Source of the DNA: Terana coerulea
Lineage: Eukaryota; Basidiomycota; Agaricomycetes; Polyporales; Phanerochaetaceae
Direction: 5' to 3'
Assembly: GCA_024811115.1 (NCBI GenBank)
Contig: JAKOGH010000656.1
Span: forward strand, 62,001 to 126,000
Length of the DNA: 64,000 nucleotides
Shown: piece by piece, positions 57,239-64,000 of the stretch
How the letters are laid out: each line of letters opens with the position of its first letter
How positions within the stretch are numbered: the first letter of the stretch is position 1
The notes under the pieces: model-generated
The model's input: the letters and a program-made list of their open reading frames with translations, nothing else
What the model was told of the DNA's origin: nothing
Databases searched by the model: none
Made by a program: the position numbers and the translations under genes

Positions 57239-59380
57239 ATGACCCACAGCGACCTCGAAACTGGATACTCGATGCATCGACGAGACTCTATCGAGCTCCC
57301 CAACCTTCTCAACGACACCGTTCAGACGAAGAACTCCTACGATCTTTTAACTGCCTCGCTCTCTTCTATGCCCAGCGCGGGTAGCACACACTCCTTTGGT
57401 GACGTTCCTCCTTTCCCTGAAGGCATCTGCCCTCCGCTCTTCACCAACATAACCAAATCCCCGGTACTATTCTGTGGGCAAGATATATCGCCTCGGTCTT
57501 CGCCATCGCAGGTCAGAACCTCCGTGCCGACGAGTCCACGTATGAAGGCCATGCTACTGGAACCTATATCGGTGGGCAAGTGGATGGTGAGTCAGAAAGG
57601 TTTTATTGCCGCGGAGCCCGGCTCACGTGAAACATTTACAGGAACATACCGTCACACCAGAAATTGCAAGCGCAGCCTTCTTGACAGACATTCCTGCATG
57701 CAACGAAGGCGAGGCCCCTTCATGGACACCTGCAGGTTCAATGTTCTCTCCAGAGGTGTTCCAAGAACTCTGGCAGGAGCGACATTCAAGCCCTTCGTCT
57801 GCGACCTCTGGTAACCTGGCGTCCACGCCCACTCGTCTAGCAGCTTCCCGAACTACCAACATATCTTGTGATATCTCTGGGACCCACTCTGTAACTATCG
57901 GTGACGCCAATTGCAACATCAGCGATCCACCAAAGCGGTCAGTGCCGGCGAAGCCTCGGGTGCCCACGATTATGCTCTCGAACTCTATGGTGGCCATCCC
58001 TTTATCTCTGGAATCTTCCCACAGCATTGCACCTCTTGCAGCACGACGTGGCCGTAAGGTGCCTCCTCGGCTCGAACTGGCGCCGGCGGCCACCTTAACA
58101 CTGGCCTCCGATTTATACCCCGGGATACCGACACCGTTTCTTGGCTCTCCTAGCGCATATAGCCCTCAGTTCGAGTTCAGTCAGAACCGCGACGGCTTCA
58201 ACATGAACTTGCGGACTATGTGCAGCAACCTCCGGGCTCTCGTGCCGCCGCTGCATCCCCCTTCGCCGCCTTCAACCTACATGTCGCATATGGTCGAGCC
58301 GCTGACGGACTCGGACTCTTCAGGGACTCGGACGACTCGGATGAATGGGCATTCGCCAACGACCTACTGGCGGAATTCGGGAGCTCGACTGGCTCTCCTG
58401 TGATCGGCCTTTCCCTGGAAGGCGGCGATCATCGTCGCTCTATCTCTGGTTGCAGCAGCAGCAGCAGCGAAGACGATGCTTCCTGGCTGTCCGCGCCGAC
58501 ACTCACGAACTCTCCGCGCTCCGAGCCTTCCGATACTTTGATCAAGCTCGGGAACAGCCCGCCTCAAGTGCGCCTGCCAGATCTGCCCAAACAACAGCGC
58601 CGACGCACGGTCATCATCGAGGCGCCGCGGAACAGCATCGCCGAGCGCACCAGGCCCGTGCGCCGTACTGTGGACCTTTCGCACCTAGCGGAGGACTCGT
58701 CCGTTCTCCGCGACTTGAACAAGCCTGTGCCCGTAGAACCAGCACACAGCAGTCCCTTCGCGGACGAGTCCTTCGCGATCAGCACGCCGCATCTACGGCC
58801 CATCAGCAGCGCGACGATGCGCGCGCCCGCGAGGGGGATACTCAAGACCTCCAAGGACAAGAAGAAGGTCCGCTTCTCGCTCATGCCGGGGATGGACGAC
58901 AGCGACTCCGCCGGCCTCGACGAGGACAGATTCGGGGACTCGCAGAATTCACGCAAGAGGGCGGCGACCGTCCCAGGCGCACACGGGTCGAGCCCGTACA
59001 CCCGCCGGCTATCAATCGTCCAAGACCCGCAGGCGAACCGCGCGAGCTTCCCCAGGCACCCCGCCGTGAAGCACATCTCCCGGAAGAAGGCGCCGCAGGA
59101 CACGTCGCCCACGCCCGCGTCGAAGACGGCCCGGCCGCGGCAGAGTATGCAGCTCGAGCCGCGTGTGGTGGACAAGAGTGAAGTCGGGGCGCCCATGAAG
59201 CTCTCTGCCAGACGGTCTGTGCCCGTGCTTGCAACGAACGCGAAGGCGAATAAGAAGCGAGGGAGTGGTGACGAGAACAACGGGCGTAGGTTCAGCGAGG
59301 TTGTCTCTCCGAGGCCTACTAGTGTTGTCCAGAAGAGTCGCATGCCGTTTAGATCTCTCTTCACGAAGCTGAAGGCGTGA
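57239..59380 (+). CDS. Unknown disordered protein with PP1-docking-like KKVRF motif
   Basis: Not a named family. Exon 1 is 57239-57586 and exon 2 is 57642-59380. The N-terminus is MTHSDLETGYSMHRRDSIEL. A conserved-looking acidic block (DSDDSDEWAFANDLLAEFGS) lies mid-protein. Near residues 530-560 is PARGILKTSKDKKKVRFSLM. GILK followed by KVRF resembles the RVxF docking motif of protein phosphatase 1 regulators. The C-terminus is basic (QKSRMPFRSLFTKLKA). The combined exon length is 2 modulo 3. One missing base in GGG at 58323-58325, between LTDSDSSG and DSDDSDEW, explains this and restores a single frame. Confidence 0.65.
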
Positions 59381-59576
59381 ATGTACCGTTTTTGATATGT
59401 CAATTGTAGAAAGCTAGCTCATTGCTGCTATTACCACTTGAGTTACGAGTGCGGTATCTTCGCCGGTGAGTACATTTATGAATGGTGAGGCCGCCTGAGC
59501 ACGTCTCTCGTCATACGTTGTAGTAGATGGCGTTCAAAGCTGCTTCTAGCATGAGTGTAGACCGTCCTTTTTCACG

Positions 59577-61613
59577 TCAAATCTTCGCATACTTCTCTCG
59601 GAGTAATTCTAACTCATATTCTGAGACCACATAGCTTAGTCGGATTTTACGAAGGTTATGTAGCGGTGAACCAACTTACGTATGAGGGGACAGCTCTTGC
59701 CACATAACTGCATGACATCCGTGACTTCTCGCAGCGACGCTTGCACCATGACTGGGTCATGTGCTGCTGTCCAGCCCCTTCGCTGCGCCGCAAGGCTCGC
59801 TATGAGGGTCTTGCCCACGATACCCCACAACATCTGTGCGCGGGCATCAGTTCTGGTTAGAGCCAGGAGAATGCGACAAGCTTACCCCCATAGCGGTGTC
59901 GACAAAGTGCAAGGCACGGATGTCGACGCTTCGAAGCAGGCCGACGGCGTCCTGCGCTGCAGTCACGGCCTGATGACTGACCGACGAAGTAGAATCCGCC
60001 ATCGGCGAAGTGCAGATCAGGATGATCGAGCAGTACGCCATGGTCTTGACCGTTAGCAGACCGCGTATCATATCGCTCCGTGAACAAGGTATCATGGTCA
60101 GTGGTGGAATTGTTAGGATCCACTCCTGGATCCGCTGTCCTAGCTCTTGCATGTTAGAATGCCCTGCTGAAAATTGGAGAGAAATGGATTGATGAGCCAA
60201 AACTTGTGCGACACATTGAATACCATTGGACGCACCGTACTGAGGGGTCTCGACCAAGCGAAAGGCCTGGTCTAAGTACACAGATGCCTTCACACGCAAT
60301 GTCAAGATGCTTTGGCCTCCAATCTCGTCCATGGGTAACGACCCTCTCAGGAAGCGTTGAACCGTTTGCATGCCATCTGCGGCTCTTGTGATGACATGCT
60401 GCTGTTAAAGGTGTCAGCGGTAGCGTAAAACACCAGAGCAGCGGGATCTCACTCGCTCGTACTCTTCAAGCTCCAGCGGCCAGGGCGTATCGATCTGAGT
60501 GTGAACGGAGCTTTTGTCCAGTAACGCCGACGACGAATGCGCCCATACCGTCCAACCTCTGTCCAGCACGTAGACCTGCCAAAATGCGCGTATGCGCTCC
60601 CCTTCTTCAATTGCATCTTGAGGTGGAGTCAGTGTGATACCAGCAGGCGCCGACCCCGAACCGGCGACTCTTGCACTCCGTATTTTATGCAAGCCGCAAG
60701 CTACCGCGATGGAGACGGCGGCCGATACATGGTAGCTGGCCTCTAGCCGCCGGTTTTGGTGCAAAAGATAAAGCGAGATGAGTACTTCGGCCTGTAGAGT
60801 GTATAATATCCGGCCCGGGTCCAGGTCCACGGATAAATTCTGAAGAGCAAGAGAAAGCAGCTTCGGCTCAAGACAATTGCCGTCAGGATTGTCGCTGAAC
60901 GCAGAGCCCAGTAGCAGGATGGAGAACACAAGAGCTGGGGGCACTTGTGATGTACTGGTCAAAGGCATGGACATCTTAATAGTGGTCAAAAACCTCGGTA
61001 GATGGAATGAGAAACCGAGGTTGGGCGCGACTACAAGGAACGATTTCAACCTAGAACATTATATGAGTCAAAATGAGAAAATAAAGCACACAACACAAGG
61101 CCTCACAGGTTTGCGAAGTTCGGGAAAGGGGCAGCCTGAGGGATGTCCACCGATAGATGCGTTGTTATGCTCGGAAGTGAAGACGTGCGGTCGAAAGAGG
61201 AATGATTAGTGGCCACCGTCTTCCGTTGGTATGGCTGCTGTAGGATGACAATATCTCTGGAGGAGCTGTTCAAGAACTGCGATATTCGGGCTTCCAGGTC
61301 AGCTACGTTGCGCTCCAGAAGCTGTGTAACGGTAGGTTCGCCATCCGTGTACTCGCAATCTGGCTCAATATCGGCCCGCGAACACTGACCGCAGGACGGT
61401 TTGACACCATCACAGCGCTGTGCAAATCACTGGTGAGCGCGAGGTATGGACGACGAACAGGATGCAAGTACCATTTTTCTTTTCCTAAGTTGTGTGTTAG
61501 AGGTGCTGAGCTACATCTCTGGTTGAACGTCGACTGAGATGTACCCACCGGCAGCGAAGGCAAGCTTTCCCTCTCTCAAGCGGCGACGTCGACGGAGGAT
61601 CTTGGCTTGCCAT
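59577..61613 (-). CDS. Zn2Cys6 fungal transcription factor
   Basis: Nuclear DNA-binding regulator. The start MASQDPPSTSPLERGKACLR (61613) leads into a complete binuclear cluster CX2CX6CX6CX2CX8C spread over three exons. CLRCR is in exon 61549-61613, KRKM in a 13-nt exon at 61472-61484, and RCDGVKPSCGQCSRADIEPD from 61417. A dimerisation helix (TQLLERNVADLEARISQFLN) follows. The fungal-specific regulatory domain has FSFHLPRFLTT, LYTLQAEVLISLYLLHQNR, VSAAVSIAVACGLHKIRS, EEGERIRAFWQVYVLDRGWT and IDTPWPLELEEYERV. The last intron is at about 59618-59674, and the end QYELELLREKYAKI (stop 59577-59579) fits the family tail. It is adjacent to a paralogue on the same strand. Target genes are unknown. 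Confidence 0.85.
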
Positions 61614-62753
61614 TTTTGAGCACCAGAAACTGCTTGGTGCCATGTAGCTTCACCGCTGAGCAACTGGGGGATATATATTCCTGTGGGAAACCTACGGCGA
61701 AGGTGGCGTCCGCTCTCCGTGGTCTGCGGCGGGCTATATGCCCGTTATCGGCCAAGGACCCCACACCACTACTCGTTCAGGCGCGCAAAAGTGCGTGTCA
61801 ATGATACAGTGGTGTTTATGCCAAGGGCGACGACGAGAAGGGTCCAGCCAATTCGTGATTCAGGAGGCCGACAGGGGTATGCGATCGGTCGTGCGTCAAT
61901 AGGAAGACACGATACCCCGGTGGCCGGATCGTCGCGCACCACAAGGATATCCCATTCTGCACACTATTGCCCATCGTCGAGCATGCTACGGCCATCGTCA
62001 GGGAATTGTGCGTAGTTGAGTTAAGCGTAGACGCTCACCTGCCCACTTCCCAACATCGCTGAAACTTTGTGGCTCGCAACGTGCCTAAGTTACAAGGTTC
62101 CATCCCTTCCATCTACTGTGTGAATTCATCTGGACTTCACGCAGCCCCTATCCAATCAAATACAAGGTGCAAGCGTCTGTTCAATCCAGTTATTAGGTTC
62201 ACGAGAAGGGCGGAAAGCGGGGAACAGACTCAGCAGATAGACGCCTTCTTCCGTGCATCTGATCGTGGCTACAGCCGTCAATCCGTCGACCATGAAACTG
62301 TTGTCCTCGTCGTACGCGGGTGTTGCGGTGGGCACGCGAGTGAGCGGCACGAAATGCGAGGGCCCGGGTCGGGTCTCCTCGATTTCGTCATGTAATCGAG
62401 ATTCGACAGCACTTTGTGGTTTGATTGCTATTGACTCCGCCGAGCCTTGCGCAAGCCTTTTCCTATCGTGCAGAAATTCAGTAATTGTTTTCCGGCCTTG
62501 AGCCACCCAGACGGAAATGAGTGGAGAGAGAGAGTGGTCACACTCAGCGTGTTCGACAAGCATTCCAAGTTGGCGACGGAGGTGAATTCGCCGGTGCCGA
62601 TCTGCGGACGATCGACGCTCACCGCCTCCACATTGTGTGGTCACGAGTTGGGGCTGGAGTTTGATATATAATAATGAATAACGGTGTCTATGAAGAGGTC
62701 ATCTATGTCATAAGGATAGGGAAGTCTATAAAATCCGTGAGGACATCTCGGAA
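61614..62753. other. Intergenic region between the two transcription-factor genes
   Basis: 1.14 kb. A 162-codon minus-strand open frame at 62156-62644 has no recognisable motif, and no splice-joined zinc cluster was found. The part near 61614 is the promoter of the first factor, with GC-rich palindromic bits such as TATATGCCCG. Confidence 0.4.
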
Positions 62754-64000
62754 CTAGCGCAGAACGGCCTGCGCCTCCCGCAATTTCTGCAAATGGCTCA
62801 CTGTGGGACCGAATGAGCGTTCCCCCTTGGGAGGAAGAGTAGTGGCTTACCGAACAACGGAGAATTGGCAGCGAAGACGCTCAGAATCTTCTTCAGCTCA
62901 TCCAAACCCATCAAGAGGGCGGGCTCAGCAGGCAAGTTGGCGGCAGCGTTAGGAGAGTGCCTGAGCGAACGCAGTACAGACAAGAGTACGTCGTGAGCGG
63001 CAGAACAAGTAGCCTGGGCGTAGACAACAACAGTTCAGCAAAACCAGGTGTGTGTTCACATGTTCACTCACCGCGATAATAGGATTGACGTATTGCAACT
63101 CCTGCGAATTAACCGTCTGGAAGATGTGTACGACCGCGTTGGCGGCTGCCATGCACTTGTTCCTAGCCGTAGAGCTGCCGCGGACAAAGCCTTTCCACAA
63201 GGCAATAGTCGCGCAGAAGGTAAGGGCATGGGTGATCAGGAGATCGTGCACCACGTGAGCCGGAGCTGCGCGAAGCTGGTTTAACGGCGGTAAGTTTTGC
63301 TTGAATCCTTCAATGGCTGCATCCAAGTTGGCGACATCCGGGGAATCTGCAGATGCATCAGCAGGCTTCTCTAGTCAGAGGCTAGAAAGACGACACAAAC
63401 TTCTGTCGCGGCTGGATGCGATATGAGTGGCCCGGTCGTACAACGTCACGGCCTTAGCATGCAAAGCAGGGGGCCAGTTAGCGCGGTCCAAATTCACGTT
63501 AGTGAAGAAGGTCTTGACTGTGCGTCCGTAGCGGCGTTGCGACTGGACAAAAGGAACCGTCAGTTTCATGTGAGCTGTTCATACGCTAAAATGCTCACAG
63601 GGTTGTTGGGATCCTGGGGCCATGGTGTATCAACATCTCTTCCACTAATAGTAGACACGGTGTCGAGAGCCGTAGCCCAGCTCTTCTCAAGTATGAAGAC
63701 CTGCCACCAAGCATTGATCCTTTCTTCTTCTTCCGTGCGGTCAGCCGGAGGCGGGAGCACAGACTGAGCGGTACTGGCAGGCCGACCGGGTTCGATCTTG
63801 TGCAAACCACACGTGAAGGCCAGAGAGACGGCACCGCTGGCATGCTGTTGGCCTTCGAGGAGTCGGTCGGCATCGAAGAAATAGTAGGCCAAGAGAATTT
63901 CTGCTTGGAGCGCGTACATAGCGGTCTCCCGGGCGCTGGGAGGCGGTGGAGACAGCGGACTGAACAGCGCGCACCGCACGCTCGAGGTATACTGCCTCAT
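62754..64000 (-). CDS. Fungal-specific transcription factor, partial (5' end beyond window)
   Basis: C-terminal part of a second Zn2Cys6-type regulator. The zinc cluster would lie beyond 64000. The first visible exon has MYALQAEILLAYYFFDADRL, HASGAVSLAFTCGLHKIEPG, EEEERINAWWQVFILEKSWA and DVDTPWPQDP, clearly homologous to the neighbouring factor. Further exons have TVKTFFTNVNLDRANWPPAL, PAHVVHDLLITHALTFCATI, GSSTARNKCMAAANAVVHIF and LLMGLDELKKILSVFAANSP. After an intron of about 58 nt the end is SHLQKLREAQAVLR, with its stop at 62754-62756. No frame damage is seen in the visible part. Confidence 0.85.

Noticed and set aside
62156..62644. 162-codon minus-strand open frame between the two transcription factors
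   Set aside because: I tried to read it as a lost zinc-cluster exon or a decayed factor, but cysteine spacing and helices are absent.
1..64000. CRISPR arrays, prokaryotic defence genes, prophage or insertion sequences
   Set aside because: Spliceosomal introns, tRNA structure and protein families show eukaryotic nuclear DNA; no regularly spaced repeats, transposase motifs or terminal repeats were found.

Overview
The window is nuclear DNA of a filamentous basidiomycete, most likely an Agaricomycete. The evidence is dense genes on both strands, many 45-65 nt GT-AG introns in almost every gene, several very small exons, and gene families typical of the group: a U2AF large subunit with RD/RG-rich N-terminus, a TmpA-like membrane protein, fungal Zn2Cys6 regulators, and a triple-RRM/coiled-coil/HPDKW protein. 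All coding models were built by hand from reading frames, splice signals and remembered family motifs. No database was searched.

Layout. 0-7.4 kb: complex I 21-kDa subunit (-), a zinc-finger nucleoporin-like protein, FIS1 and mitochondrial ribosomal protein mL44 (+). 7.7-15.6 kb: an F-BAR/DEP/RhoGAP protein and an amidase (+). 15.7-23 kb: COX23 (-), U2AF large subunit (+), an intron-containing tRNA-Pro(AGG) (-), an unknown one-pass membrane protein (+), and an SLC35F-type transporter (-). 23-32.6 kb, all minus: the triple-RRM protein, the TmpA-like protein and an ELMO protein. 34.7-42.5 kb: D-xylulokinase (+), methylenetetrahydrofolate reductase (-), PUS1 (+). 42.9-49 kb: an R3H-SUZ protein (-), a vacuolar amino-acid transporter (-), RPB4 (+). 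49.6-59.4 kb: a low-complexity protein (-), a DUF202 membrane protein (+), a low-complexity protein (+), a membrane-anchored aspartic protease (-), and a protein with a KKVRF motif (+). 59.6-64 kb: two adjacent, related fungal transcription factors (-), the second cut by the window end.

The genes are mostly independent housekeeping functions. Common themes are mitochondria (complex I, FIS1, mL44, COX23, perhaps PUS1), RNA metabolism (U2AF, RPB4, PUS1, R3H-SUZ, triple-RRM protein) and small-GTPase/membrane regulation (F-BAR-RhoGAP, ELMO). I found no CRISPR array, bacterial system, intact transposon or secondary-metabolite cluster.

The most important technical point is that at least nine sites in seven otherwise well-formed genes need a single-base insertion or deletion in a short mononucleotide run to restore the conserved frame. 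This looks like uncorrected long-read sequence error, and automatic gene calls on this contig will be broken there. The most interesting biology is the triple-RRM/coiled-coil/J-like protein, several micro-exons (one inside a Zn2Cys6 motif), a RhoGAP with glutamate where the arginine finger is expected, and a palindrome with two ACGCGT boxes upstream of xylulokinase.
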